A stretch of DNA of 64,000 nt from Theobroma cacao (taxonomy: Eukaryota > Streptophyta > Magnoliopsida > Malvales > Malvaceae). Below are positions 1-12,541 of the stretch, one piece after another. Under the pieces are notes generated by a model. It was not told the DNA's origin. It saw nothing but the letters and a program-made list of their open reading frames with translations, and ran no database searches. Both the position numbers and the translations under genes were made by a program. Positions within the stretch are counted from its first letter, which is position 1, and each line of letters opens with the position of its first letter. The stretch lies in assembly GCF_000208745.1 (NCBI RefSeq), contig NC_030850.1, positions 4,515,507 to 4,579,506 of the forward strand. The letters are read 5' to 3'.

Positions 1-190
1 GGCAGGGAAAAGAGCCGGGAGTTTGAGTGTTTTTGGAAACGATTATGGGTCTGAGTGAGATTGGCTTGACAATTTTTGGGTCTGAGTGAGATTGGGTTGA
101 GGATTTTTTTGATGGCAATGTTGGGCTCATTTTGAGCTTGTTGGGCCTGACGAAGGAGAATTATTAAAAAAAAAAAAAAAATTGAAAAAC
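1..190. other. Left edge, no gene recognised
   Basis: No coding exon is recognisable. An 18-nt phrase beginning gggtctgagtgag occurs twice, starting at 47 and 78 (period 31). Two TGGGCY site II-type motifs lie at 122-127 and 142-147, and an A run follows at about 165-180. Paired site II motifs are common in promoters of housekeeping plant genes, so this could be the promoter or leader of a gene lying off the left edge. That is only an inference. Confidence 0.3.
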
Positions 191-263
191 CGCGCCAGGT
201 AGGGGTCGAACCTACGACCTTCTGCTTAGGAAACAGACGCTCTATCCACTGAGCTACAGGCGC
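191..263 (-). tRNA. tRNA-Arg (anticodon CCT)
   Basis: Read on the minus strand, this folds as a complete cloverleaf. The acceptor stem is GCGCCTG pairing with CTGGCGC (one U-U mismatch), with G as the discriminator at 191. The D arm is TAGCTCAGTGGATAGAGC, the anticodon stem is TCTGT/GCAGA around the loop TTCCTAA, and the T arm contains GGTTCGACCCC. The anticodon is CCT, which reads AGG arginine codons. There is no intron. A T-rich run follows on the minus strand just below 191 (the A run at about 165-180 on the plus strand) and could serve as the RNA polymerase III terminator. Confidence 0.95.
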
Positions 264-3200
264 TTCTTTAGAGTATTTGTTATTTTAATAAAAATTATCT
301 TACTTTCTTATTTTTTATTACAACAAAACAAAAACCTTAATTAATACCATCACAAATCTAACATTAAATAAGAAACCGGCATCCGACAAGTAACTTCAAA
401 AACAGGACACCGATGCACATATTTAAAGACATCTCATACAAGAGATTGTTCATTAATCATTCGACTATTTAATACTTCACTTGTTTGAACGTCTACGCTA
501 TTGAATCCATCCCAAGTTATATTCTGTTTTTAGGACTACCTTGTACATCTAACAACAACCCAAATGTGTGGAGCTTTGTCCTCATGTCCTATGGCTACTT
601 TTGCTTTGCCCATGACTTGTATCATACCTCCACGCTTTGCTGCGGCTCTTAACTTATCAATGTTGCTTGGAAAATCATTTATATCATGCTGATGCATTGG
701 TCACTACAACACAATTTCTCCATATAATTTTGTACAGGAAATTAACAGTAAAGTAACAAAGAATATTGAATTTAGACAAAAAACAATGTTTCCTTTTTTT
801 AAAAAAAATGACATCTTTAATTCTCCCAATTTTGATGATCGTATCTAATTCTAGATATTGGTAGAATTTCCAAGTTAAAAAATCAGTAAAAATGAGAAAA
901 AAAATTAGAAAACAATTCATAAATTTGCATCATGAATATTGGGGAGGTAGCCAAATTGAAATAATTTGTTCTTGAAAAATCTCCAATGTAATCTACTAAA
1001 AAATAAAGCAAACGCACTATTTAAAGCAATAATAGAGAACAAAATTAAAAAAGATAAAGAATATTAATTAATTAATCAAAAGAAAGCAAAAGTCAGATAG
1101 CAAATCAAGATCAATTAATTATAAAAAAACTCTTGGAGATAATTAACTAATCAATGAAATTTACACAAATAGTAGAAACATTAACTCAGAGCATTCATAA
1201 CATGCTACAAAAACCAAATTGTAGCATTTAGCCAAATCAACCCCCAAAATTTATCTCTCCTCACGCCTCTTTCCCTTTCAAACTCTTTTATTTTTTTAAA
1301 TATCCTAACTCAACCTTATAAATACTTATAACATCCGTGTAAATACTTTATTGCCATTCCTAACCATGTTAGCCCTCAAAAATTCATCCAAAAATAATAA
1401 AAAAAAAACTCAAAAAAACCCCTTCATTGTCCTTTTGGACAGGTGCCGGCCTCACATGAGCCTTACCTCATTTTAGAATAATGAAAGATTTGACCAACGC
1501 CCAAATAATAGTAGCAGAAGGTCACTTGAGCTGCAATCCTCTCCCAGCCTCATCTTGGGAGGCGACCTTATTGAAACAAAAGCCTGGAAAGAATTGTTTT
1601 TCACTCTACCAGGATCTAGGAGATGTAGCCCCTTATCCCAACCCCTTCTTGTCAGGGACATGTGGCCCATTACAAAATGAGGAGAAATACTAAATTGTCC
1701 GATAATCCAATTGTCGATTATTCATAAAAAATAAATATTTATAATTTTGTTATTATCATCTTCATATCATTTATAAATAGTCTACTATAACAAAGTTGAA
1801 TAGCAATTTGTCGTGCATGATCGGAGTATTATCTGCCTTTCTATTTTTGGCTAGTTTAAACTGTTTGTTCTATTAGCTACCAAAGGCTATTCTTCCAAGA
1901 CTTCAAGCAATTGCTCTTACTCCTTTTGCTTTTCTTGTATCATATCTCTTTTCCGAACTCTATCTGTTGCCTCCTTTCTCAGGAAACCATCAGCGAGCCT
2001 TTGTGTAACTTCATCTTTTAGATGACAAATCTTGTGTCACTTTTACATATCCAAAACTTGCTTTTCGATGTTATGTTCTTTGGACTCAAATAAAGAATCC
2101 TGGTAATGATCTCCCGTTAACATGTTGATACAAAGGAAACAATTGGCTTTATGCATGGAAAATGCACTGTTTCCAAGTAACAATTGTATATTAGAACCAC
2201 AGGGAAAGGGGAAAATGAAAAGTCATCTTTACTCTTGGAATTTATATAAAAGGGATGAGTCAAGGTGGCAAGCAACCTATATTCAGGATTGTAGAACATA
2301 GATTACTTGCAAGTAATTTCAAGAATGTGATCGAATTGCATGTTCTTCAGATATGAAATTGATGGAACAAGTATAAATTCTATTGGTATTGCTTTTCTGG
2401 GAGTACCTCGTTAGAAAGTCTTCAGAATCACACTATCCAATAGGTTAAACAAAGTCATTGTCCCATAATTGCTTCTTACAAGCTTTTAAACATGTGAGCA
2501 AGGTGCTACTACTTGCTAGTTTTCAGGATCACTGAGATCCAGCCAACTTAATTTGTAAGCATCTCCACACAACTTTACTGCCCCTGCAATCATCAAAAAT
2601 TTAATTCCAATCAATTGCTTAATGGAAGACTACTCTCCTCTCCCTTTCTTAGCTTCTTTCTTTATTTTTCCTTTTCTTTGTAGTTTATGTTTGATCTATC
2701 CTCTGGATTTTTCTAATTGAAAGCAGGGCTTTTAGGTAGGGAAATTTGCATCTAAGAAACTTGCCATTTTGAACATCGAGTTCTTTTAGCCCATTTTGAT
2801 AGCCCTTCTTTATCTCCACCGTATATAAAACTTGTTATTTACTCCTTTTCCTTGGCTTTGTAACTCTTAAACTAACTCTGACCACCCCTATTATTCTTTG
2901 TTAGTTTTGCAAATTGCAAGCTGTTATGACTTTGGTTTAAGTTGCATGAAGAATATACAATATAAGTGGTTCTGGTTGCCCCAAAAACACCGACACAATC
3001 ATCCGGAGTCGAATGTTTATTTTGACCCCTAATTATGAAATGGTTAAGTTTCTTCTATTGAACAATCTAATTAAAACACAACTCTGGGTAGGCCATTCCC
3101 TTCTCTAAGATTTGTTGACCTCAACTGATTAGCATTCTTGCTTGGATATGCCAGGCTCAAAAAATCTGGCTATAGAATTCCATGTCCAGGAACCATTCCC

Positions 3201-6004
3201 TGACAGTTGGATTGGTTCAATTAGCCCTCTTATTTAAAACACTTGCTCCACTTATCCATGAAAGATTTATCAATTGTTTGAATTGAATGGCGTGATGTGT
3301 GATGTCTTGGGTTTGCTCAATGCCAGTAAACTAATTTTCCTTAATTTTTGGGTGTTATATAATAATTAAACTACACTGATATTCAGGCGCATCCATCAGT
3401 TGGAGCAAACCGAAGCCCTTATGCACCTTCACCATTTCAGCATTCCTCAACTAACCCGCATATGTATCCTTCCCCACTCTCTATATTCAATCCCATATCT
3501 CCTTTCAGGGTTGTTGTCCCACCTTGAACTTTAGTATCAAATCCAAGTCAGAAACTTAGACAATGAAATTTGCACTAAAAAAAAGGAATTACACAAGGTC
3601 CTGTTCTGCTGAAGGTTTTTGTTTACGTAAGTTTACAGAAGGGTCCCCTTATTCAAAAATAAGTAAACTCTTGCTTGCATCAGCAACTGGCCCTGATAGT
3701 TTCTGACCTGGAAGGATCGAGTCTCACCTTGATTCTCGGGTTTGGAGTATCTCTCTTTTGTGTTTCCTTTTGACCTTTTTTATAGTCCAAAAGTTTTAAA
3801 AAGAACGTCAGTGAATTCAGTTAAACGCACTTTCCCTACCTGAAATGACATTGGTCATTGGTGAGGTTGGTGGGGTTATGAGGATTTGGATTATGTAAAG
3901 ATGTTACAAAATTTTTCCCCCAAAGGTCATGTTAACGGGGTTTAGTTCACCCACTTAACTATGACTCTCTCCACTCAACATCTTTTAACACCTTTTTCTC
4001 ATGCTTGTGATAGTGACTCCCCCTAGCTAATGGGAGATGACCCCTTGCAATCTCAATCCATCCCACCAATGTATCATTTAGTCTAAAAACAATTTGACCA
4101 GAGTTTCCATGAGGCATGACTTATTTTCGTTGTGCTCCACAGTAGAGTTGGGAATAGCAAAAATCTAGAGTTTGGGGTTTCTAATTAGTAAGTTCGTTAT
4201 GGTAAATCAAGTTCTCAAATTCGGTTTGATTGTGATGGATTTTTACTTTGGGATATATTAGGCCCTCTCACCAGCCCCCTCTTTATTAATTACTCATGCT
4301 AAATTACAACACAAAAACAAGATGACTGATCTAATCATTTTCCCAAAGCTGCTCTACTTTCAAGCGGGTCATCTAAAGCCAATTGACTGTCGTTTATTGA
4401 CAGTTTTTGGGTGGCCATGAACAAGGAAAATGCAATCTTTCATCAATGTTTTCATATTCATTACACCCCAAAAGATAGACCTGAAAGGAAAATAAACATG
4501 ATTGTAGATTATTTCATGCTGTCGATTTCTTCCTCATTGCATGCGCAAATTATTCAGTTAAAAATCTTCATTTGGGGTAATAATGAACATTACTAAATAG
4601 CAAAATTGAGAGGAGGGGAACATACCATGTGTTTTGAAGTCCGAATTATTCAAGGTACGTGCAAATGATTCAACCATGTCGGGTCAGAACCAAAAAAGAG
4701 AAAGAGAGTATGCATTGGAATCGCAGGCAAACCAATTATGCTGCATTTCTCTCATTTGCTACAATAGTAAATGATAATAGTTGTAAATTCCTTCAAGGTA
4801 CAACTTTTGTTTAATATATATTATTTCAAGTGCAATGGTTGCCCAATGAATAAGACATGGCATCTCCCTATCCCATCAAAGTTATCCACATTTCAAAATT
4901 TGAAGTGGTAGATATAATTAAACACAAGTTAGGTACCAGGTCCCAATAACCCAATAATCTTTGCTATACTATATTTTCTAATCTAAGAGAAAATCAATTG
5001 GAATTAATTATTAATTAACGATCTATTACCGAGCCAAATTCAAGTGTCTTAATAATTAATACTAATATTGAGATCATGCATGGTAGTGCTTGATTTTCAT
5101 TTAAATTATTTGCATGCTCGACCTAGTCTACTATTATTTGCTATGAAAATCTTTACTTAGCGGTAAAGAAAAAGGAAAACCCTTTTTATTTTTAGGGAAG
5201 TTGTTGCCATAAATTGATGGAGAAAGATATCCGAAATTTTTGTTCGAATATTTAGCCTTAATCATTTGAATCAAACTCAAATTGGTCATAATATTAAATT
5301 CTTATTATTAGCTTTTTATTTGCTAGTTATTTAAATATTTTTATTTAGAAATATGTACTCTCACTAGCATAAAAAAATTCCATGCTCCAAACTTTTCTTG
5401 AAGAAATTTCAAATTACATTTCTTATACGAAAACCCATTAAAAAGGTAGACTTTGACCCTCAAAATCTAATTAGCAACAAAAACGTCCCTGTTAATATCC
5501 CCAATTTTGTTCTTACTCTTTAACTTTTAATTAATTAATTAATCTAACTTAATCCTTCCCGCCCTTGGAGCTTTCTTTTCATCGGGTATCGTACGGGCAT
5601 GGGAGCCATCCAAGGTCCAGCCCCTCCACTAAAATTAAAATATATTTTTTAAGAAAAATATATTATTGAAATAAAATAATGTACTTTTTAATAATACAAA
5701 AATAAAATTCCCACCACATAAAAGGACAGTCCTTCATAATGCCCAAATTACCCTCCAAGAAGTGTACAAATTTACTAACCGTCGGTCGGGGGTCGTTAAG
5801 TTCTTTTCCCTCCTCTTACAAGCGTCAGTTGCGGCAGAAATCTCGAGCGCTGAAAACCAACGGTCTGGATGGCATCAGACAGACATCTGCCTCTGCATCA
5901 ACTTAAATAAATAAATGGTAGTATATTAGTATTTTTGAATGACATTAAAAAGAGTGAAAAAGAAAAAGAAAAAGAAAAACATGGGGGGAGGAAAGAAAAG
6001 TTTG
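264..6004. other. Gene-poor intergenic stretch of 5.7 kb
   Basis: I see no complete gene. The stretch is mostly AT-rich with poly(A)/poly(T) runs. A less AT-rich island at about 1440-1690 carries short overlapping open frames on both strands (65-70 codons) that I do not recognise; it may be a transposon relic. At 3387-3528 a splice-acceptor-like sequence is followed by 46 open codons and a stop, listed among the findings. The part nearest the kinase gene (about 5780-6004) presumably holds its promoter. Confidence 0.4.
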
Positions 6005-6012
6005 TATAAATA
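6005..6012 (+). promoter_or_regulatory. Probable TATA box of the RBK1-like kinase gene
   Basis: TATAAATA lies about 330 nt upstream of the chosen start codon and would put transcription start near 6035-6045, giving a leader of about 300 nt. The motif and position are seen; the promoter role is inferred. Confidence 0.5.
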
Positions 6013-6343
6013 TAGGAGAGATTCCAAATCATTCTCAAACTGGTTTTTAGCTTTGCTTTGATGCTTCTAAGAATAACCAACTCCCAAAGATATACCGTTT
6101 CTTAAAACCACTCTCCCTATCTAAAATTCTTTGGTTGCAAACCAATCTTCTCTAAGATTGGGATTGGAATTCCTCCTCATAACATGAACATGTAACTTTA
6201 GTTGAGTTTTTTTTTTTCTTTTTTGGGGATTTTCATGCTTGTTGATTGTCCAAGAACTTTTCAGGCTCCATGTTGAAGAGGAATTTGGATTGAAAATACC
6301 CAAAGTTTTCTTCATTTTTCGAGTAGTTGAAAAGCCGTGGATA

Positions 6344-9300
6344 ATGGCTGTGGAAGGTGTATATTTCAGGCTTCATATTTCCGTTTTGGAATTTATTTTA
6401 TGTTTTCTTGTTATTGTTGTTGTTTTTGGACACTTTAAATGTTTCCATGAAGTGGGGTTGTACTGGTTTTTTGATATAAAAGATAGGATTTTGCTTTCTG
6501 TTACCTTTGTGTCTCTGAAGGCTTTTTATTGATTGGTTAAATTGTTAGTATAACTTTTTGTTTTGCTTATGCAGAGACAGGAAGAGAGACAGAAGAGAAC
6601 CCAGAAAAGGAATCGAAAACAGGGGTGATGAGAAGTAAATCACTAAATGATCAGCCATCGCCAAGGGGTGTTTTGGAAATCCCTGTTCTGGGATCAGACT
6701 CTGATACCAGCAGCTGCAGCAGCAATTCTAGCTCGTATTCTCCAAAGAAGCGTGTTTTCCAGAAAGGGAGCCGAGATTCTTCTGGTTTGCAATGGAAGAA
6801 TATAATTGAAAGCATTAAGAAGAAATCGGTCAGAAGGTTCTCTGTTATTCCTTTGCTGACAAGTTATGAGATTTCCAGGAAGAACTTGAGGAGGAAATTG
6901 GCAAAACTTCAGGGCTCTGAGGAAGAGGTTGATATTGACTGCCTACCCGTGCCTAAACCATCATGGAAGAATTTTTGTTACTCAGAGCTTGCTGCTGCAA
7001 CTGATAATTTCAGTCCTGGTAACCAAATTATATTTAACCTTATTCCTTTTGCTTTCTCCCAGCTAATTCAATTTTGCTCTTCAAATTTTAAGTTTTGATG
7101 TTTTCAATCCTTATTTTCCTCTCTGTTTTTTGATATGTTTGTCTGGTCCTTCCGCTTTTGAATTTTTTTTTTTTTTGGGGGGGNATAGGAGACATCATAT
7201 TGGGAAAAAAAAAAAGTTTTGGATTAATGTCAATCAGTATTTGTTTGGCAGATAGAAGACTGAACTGAAGTGGGCTTGACTTGTGTTTAAAGAGATTTAT
7301 GTAGCCGCCACTTAATGTTTTGTTGAGTTAAGTCAGAAACAAGGTCTTGTCTTTTCTCATTATTGCATTTACTACTAAACTAGTCAGAAAAAGTATGAAG
7401 TGATGTTTCTTGTCTTACCAGTTTCATATAATCATATACGGATTTTACTCCACATGAAAAATTATGGAAACTATTGAATTTCCCAGCTGAAGGGCCTTTG
7501 CTGCTTTAGCGAATATTGTTTAGACAGGTTGTGGCTTTTTTGTGTTTTTTTATTACATGTTTGGTTTAGTTTTTTTTTAATTTATTTATATTTTAAAAAT
7601 AAAAATAAGATCAAACATGGTCTTTTGATAAATTTTTTAAAAAATATTTTTTTTAAAAAAAAATAAATTTTAAAAAGAGCTCCAAAGAATAATATTTTTT
7701 TAACTTTTTTTAAAAATATAAAAAAAATTATTTTATTTTATTTTTAAAATATCTTTATTTGTTAAAAATAATTATAATATTATTTTTAAAAAATACATTT
7801 TATGATAATTTTAATAAAAATTATAATTTATGAAAAAAAACTTATAAAAAAATTATCAAATAATTTTAATTTAATTTTAAAATTATTATTTTTATAAAAA
7901 TTTATAATAATTTTTAAATTAAAAAAAAGTCAATTTTTATAAGTTTAGATAGATTAAATAAGCTTTTTAAAGTTGGATAAGTTTCAATATCGTGTATATA
8001 TTTATCTTTAGTAAAAGGGTTAAGGGTTTCTCAGGGTTAGGCCTAATTTTCTTCCCGAGTTTCATATATATTTGATTATAAGTTATATCAACTACATCTT
8101 AGAAAGAAAGAAAGAAATACATCGGCAGCCAGACGGTCAAACTTGCCTACAATTGAAACCAACTTATGGGTTTAAAGAGAAGTTATTTTTGACTAAATGA
8201 AAGTTAAGATGGGGGGTTGAATGAAAAAGATGTGGGAACTGGCCAGGTTGACCCCTGCAGTTAGCAGCGTAACATCCATACAAATTTGATGACTTAATGG
8301 TTCCCTTTGATCACGGGGACATGAAGTTGACCGTTTACTGAGTTGGGTTTTCTGTATCTTTTGAGTACGATTTTGAATATGTATCAAAATTTGGTAGAGA
8401 ATTTGCTGGGAAGAGGGGGCCATGCAGAAGTATACAAAGGGCACTTATCTGATGGTCAAATTGTAGCGGTGAAGAAGCTTACCAAGAATGACAAGGAACA
8501 AGAGGACAGAGCCAGTGATTTCTTGTCAGAGCTTGGGATTATTGCTCACATAAATCACCCAAATGCAGCTCACTTAATCGGATTCAGCATTGATGGGGGC
8601 ATGCACTTAGTCCTTCAGTTTTCCCCTCATGGCAGCCTTGCTTCTGTGCTTTTTGGTACTGTGCCTATTTCTCTATTCCTATTCATCACACAATCAATTT
8701 TATCAGGAACAGGGGAAAACAAGCGAAGAATTAATTCTAAATGGCTGCGGTCATTCTATTTTAGCCTGTTAAATATACTTTTAGATCAACCATTACATAT
8801 CCAATGGACTAACGAGGACATGTTCTGCACTGCAGGCTCACCTGAAAGTCTAGATTGGAAGACAAGGTTTAAGGTGGCTGTTGGGGTAGCAGACGGATTG
8901 AAATATCTCCATCACGACTGCCAGAGGCGCATTATACACAGAGACATCAAAGCTTCTAACATATTGCTCACCCAAGATTATGAAGCTCAGGTATTTTCAA
9001 TGCACTGATATGTATATCTTTTCTCTGTTAATGCTATACTATTTGGTTGAATGACACCAACCTTCTAAGTTCTTCTACTCACTGTAGATTTCAGATTTTG
9101 GTCTGGCAAAGTGGCTCCCCGAGAATTGGCCTCACCATGTCGTCCATCCCATTGAAGGAACATTCGGGTTAGGCATGCAGCTTTTTGCCTTCTTGTCATT
9201 AGCATTGGTCATTTCATAAAGTCCAAAAATATTTGCCATATTGGGGCTAATGTTTATGAAAATTGACTCCAGGTATTTAGCTCCAGAGTATTTTATGCAT

Positions 9301-9918
9301 GGAATTGTTGATGAAAAGACTGATGTATTCGCATTTGGAGTTTTATTACTGGAGCTGTTAACAGGTCGCCGTGCAGTTGATTCATCCAGACAAAGCCTTG
9401 TGATTTGGGTGCATTTTCTTTACCAAAATCATCAAATCAGCAAAAGCATTTCAACATTTTATATCCTCCAGAAGGATATAAACTTATTTTCTGTTTCATA
9501 TACAGGCAAAGCCACTTCTGGAGTTAAATAAAGTAAAGGAATTGGTAGATCCTCGGCTAGAGGATAATTATGATCCAGCTGAAATGAAACGTGCCCTGTT
9601 AACAGCTTCCATGTGCATTAACCACTTAGCCACCATGCGCCCAAGCATGATAAGGGTATGAAACAATCTCGAAAACATCTCCTTTTTTTTTTCCTTGTCT
9701 AATCCTAACAATTCCTCCAAATTCATGCTATAAACCCCGAATTCTTTGGGGATTTACAGGTTGTAGAGTTGCTTAAGAATGAAGGTGGTCCTGTAGAGTG
9801 TCAGCAGAAGTCTTGTCGAGGGAAAGCTGTAATTGTAGACGGTTGTGACTTGCAAGATTATACTCGCACCAGCTACCTTGATGACCTAAACCGTCACATG
9901 CAGCTAGTGATGGAGTAA
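6344..9918 (+). CDS. RBK1: RBK1-like receptor-like cytoplasmic Ser/Thr kinase (RLCK VI), 464 aa
   Basis: Eight exons join in phase: 6344-6356, 6575-7018, 8398-8655, 8836-8990, 9088-9167, 9273-9408, 9506-9655, 9760-9918. The product is a soluble kinase with no signal peptide or membrane segment. A Ser-rich N-terminal region (about 1-135) includes [19 protein letters not shown], followed by a full kinase domain: glycine loop GRGGHAEVY (about 157-165), VAVK with catalytic Lys178, HRD at 273-275, DFG at 293-295 and YLAPEYF. All catalytic residues are present, so it should be active. The C-terminus ([14 protein letters not shown]) and the MAVE start match my memory of Arabidopsis RBK1, which binds ROP GTPases and acts downstream of auxin/MAPK signals. 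The first exon carries only 13 coding bases. An in-frame ATG at 6239 could add 35 residues. An At5g65530-type paralogue is the alternative. Intron 2 (1.4 kb) holds an AT-rich inverted repeat and one N (7184). Confidence 0.93.
7624..7860. repeat. AT-rich inverted repeat in kinase intron 2 (MITE-like)
   Basis: The stretch is almost pure A/T. It starts with TTTGATAAATTTTTTA, and its far end read on the other strand is TTTGATAATTTTTTTA, so the two ends form near-perfect terminal inverted repeats. Just upstream, 7556-7620 is another hairpin (catgtttggt ... atcaaacatg). The arrangement resembles a miniature inverted-repeat element, but I see no clear target-site duplication, so chance in an AT-rich intron is not excluded. 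Confidence 0.35.
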
Positions 9919-10986
9919 TGCAGCGTGCTGCTGCTGCTGCCGCCGCCGCCGCCGCTTTTTGTTAGTTGTCTGTGTGAAAGTTGGAAAAATAGTATGCCTC
10001 TGGCCCTGAAGGGTTTGGCTAGTCGTTCTTCAGGCTTTCAGCTTCCTACGATTTCCTTAGAAAAAGGTTAATTGCCTTGCCTTACACCTGCGGAGAACAT
10101 TGGGAAAACAGGCATTATAGTTCACAGCCATTGATAAAAGTGCTATGGTTCTGAAGAAAATGGGTTTCGATAGAAACCGGATGCCATGGGGCCATTGTAC
10201 TGAAATTTACATACGCAAGAAAATCCTTTGTTAAAAAAAAAAAAAACTCAGCTTCTCATAAAACTCATCTGTAAATGTAACACATAGCGTGTATAAAGTT
10301 GTTGCAGCAACCTTATCCGTGAATACTATGAGAATTCAGATCAGATTGGCACTAAGGTAACAATCACAGGAAAGAATTATCTCAAAGCTTCATAGCCTCG
10401 TTTAAACAAAACCCTTTCTTCATTGAACCTACATTCGTCTAAATAAAGAAAGTTGGACGATTTTAAATTCAAGCAGTAGTCTTACAACTAACTTCCTGCA
10501 TATAGATATTAGTATCGAATGATGATTTTATTTTTTTTATAAGTGTGTGGAACGAAAGTAATGTCCCATATGAGAATACTTTTGATTTGGCTTTTTTTTT
10601 TTTTGAAGTCAAAGAAATTGATGAACAAGCAGCACAGACCAAGGGTCCATATAGTCAAATTCAAAGGGGCAGAAAGTTTGGAAAATACGCAACTTCAGCA
10701 GCTTTTCATCTTGTTTAACCATTTCTTTTCAGACTTCTCATTTCTCGTGGTCCTCCAATTTTTGTCCTTACTATGCTACACCGAAGTTTAGATAATCATC
10801 CTCATACCAAACCTAAGTTTAATTAATCAGGTCCAGTTTCCTAATATAGTTACCTTAAATACCTTACCACTCCATTAAATTTGGACCCTTTAGGCCCAAC
10901 AAACGGCCCAAATTAATGAACAGCAGAAACCTAAAAGACCTATTCCTGACGGAGCAAGGGAAGGGACAGGGAGAGGGAAATCAGAA
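9919..10986. other. Kinase 3' region and TPR-gene promoter
   Basis: The kinase 3' UTR begins with a trinucleotide run at about 9926-9955 that shifts from CTG to CCG units. No gene is seen in the rest. A pair of GGCCCA motifs (site II elements, 10893-10898 and 10905-10910) sits about 80-95 nt upstream of the TPR start codon and is the likely core promoter of that gene. Confidence 0.5.
10893..10910 (+). promoter_or_regulatory. Paired site II (GGCCCA) promoter elements
   Basis: Two GGCCCA motifs 12 nt apart lie just upstream of the TPR-protein ORF. Site II elements are known targets of TCP factors in promoters of growth-related and ribosomal genes. The motifs are seen; the function is inferred. 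Confidence 0.45.
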
Positions 10987-11637
10987 ATGGCAACTGAGGT
11001 TTTTCTCCAGGTGGCGATTTTGACATTAACACTCGCGATTTTCTTCGCGATTCGACACTTTCCCAAACAAGCCCTAACCAAGCACCGAATCGACCATCGA
11101 GCCACCACCCAAACCCAACGCCATCTCACCCGAGCCACCCACTTGCTGTCTCGAGCCAAATCCAATCCTCACAAAGACCAATCCCAAACCCTAGCCAAAA
11201 GCGCCATATCCGAAATCGAAAAGGCACTCTCTCTTTCCCCTCAAGACCCAACCCCTCACGTTCTCAAATCCCTAGCTCTCGACTTGTTGGGCCACAAGGG
11301 ATCCGCCCTCCGATCGCTAGATTTGGCGCTGACTTCGCCGCGCTCGAAGTCACTCGCGGAAAGAGAGCGCGTGGAGGCGATGGTGAGGAGGGCGGAGTTG
11401 AAGTTGGCGGTTAATAAGAGAAGGCGAGTTGATTCGGCTGTTACGGATTTGGAGGAGGCGATTCGGGTGAGTGAAGAAGAGAGTGGGGTCAAAACGAGGG
11501 CGTTTTGTTTGTTGGGTGAATGTTATGAGTTAAAAGGGATGAGGGAAGAAGCTAAGAAGGCTTTCGAGGAGGCGCTTAATATGGAGCGTGGATCTAGCGT
11601 GGCTCGTCAGAGCTTGGAACGGTTGAGTTTGTCATGA
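10987..11637 (+). CDS. Membrane-anchored TPR-like superfamily protein, 216 aa
   Basis: A single uninterrupted exon. Residues about 5-23 (FLQVAILTLTLAIFFAIRH) form one hydrophobic segment that fits an N-terminal membrane anchor or signal anchor. The rest is basic and alpha-helical with tetratricopeptide-type repeats: SAISEIEKALSLSPQDPTPH, then GHKGSALRSLDLALTSPRS, VTDLEEAIRVSEEESGVKTR and a C-terminal FCLLGECYELKGMREEAKKA unit. TPRs bind other proteins, and the partner cannot be read from the sequence. I recall a TPR-like gene (At5g65520) between an RLCK gene and AIL7 in Arabidopsis, the same position as here, which supports orthology. The gene is noticeably richer in C than its surroundings over its first half. 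Confidence 0.88.
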   Translation: MATEVFLQVAILTLTLAIFFAIRHFPKQALTKHRIDHRATTQTQRHLTRATHLLSRAKSNPHKDQSQTLAKSAISEIEKALSLSPQDPTPHVLKSLALDLLGHKGSALRSLDLALTSPRSKSLAERERVEAMVRRAELKLAVNKRRRVDSAVTDLEEAIRVSEEESGVKTRAFCLLGECYELKGMREEAKKAFEEALNMERGSSVARQSLERLSLS

Positions 11638-12541
11638 GTTATGACTCCTCAACCTTTTTGTTGTGTAAAAAAACTAAAAAGTACGACTCAGATTTTTCTG
11701 TACGTGTGTGAGTCTACAAGTACATGGGAAATTTTGTAGGATAACAATTGTTATTACTGTAAAGAAGCCATTGAAATTCGAAATAAAACTATTTTTGTGT
11801 AATATAGTTTTTTCATTTACGAACTTTAAAATATTAAAATGTACAACACTAAAGCATTAGTCACGGTTTCCATAAACTTTGATTGATGTGACACATTAGA
11901 CGGGACATTGAGTTTAAATGATGAAAGCAACACATTACCAGTCGTTGCCTTTTTTCATGCACGTAGATATTTTCCTTCCGTGTTTGATGTGACACTTGTA
12001 TTTTTCTTTGAGTACAAACAAACGGGTAAAGAAAAGCCCAGGCCAACACAGTTAATGTCCCGTCGTTGATCTTTGAATTATATTCGGGAGAAAAGAAAGA
12101 CTAGGAAACAGTTAATATAGATGGTTGGTCTGCCATTAAGATTATTATAAAAAGCTCATGCTTTTCTTAGATGAGAAGAGAACGGTGAAAATGTGGGGAC
12201 AGAAGAGCTAATGATGGGGGCGCAAATTAAACTTGGAGAGCATTCAAAAACTTTTCGCAAGAAAAAGGATCGGATGTTGCCCATTTTTTTCAACATGCGT
12301 CTCATCTTTTAACATCTGAAGACAAGATACTTACAAAATCCAGCTTTCCTAATTTTTCAAACTAGAACCTTTAGCCTCCAAAAACAAAAACCCCTTACCT
12401 TAATCCTACGCTTGCCAAGGTTAAGAGGTAGATCAGGTGGTGATGGTCAGATATGGGGTCAGCTGGGAGCATGGCGCCTTTTACTACGACTTGTTAGCTG
12501 AAATTGCAACTATTCCTGGTTGTTAAAAGTTCTTGGTCATT
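11638..12541. other. Intergenic between convergent TPR and AP2 genes
   Basis: No gene seen. AATAAA at 11782-11787 is a candidate poly(A) signal for the TPR gene. The right part should contain the 3' UTR of the AP2 gene on the minus strand. Confidence 0.4.

Noticed and set aside
1473..1693. Overlapping 65-70 codon ORFs on both strands at 1.47-1.69 kb
   Set aside because: Neither resembles a known protein and no splice partners are visible. The less AT-rich composition makes long frames on both strands likely.
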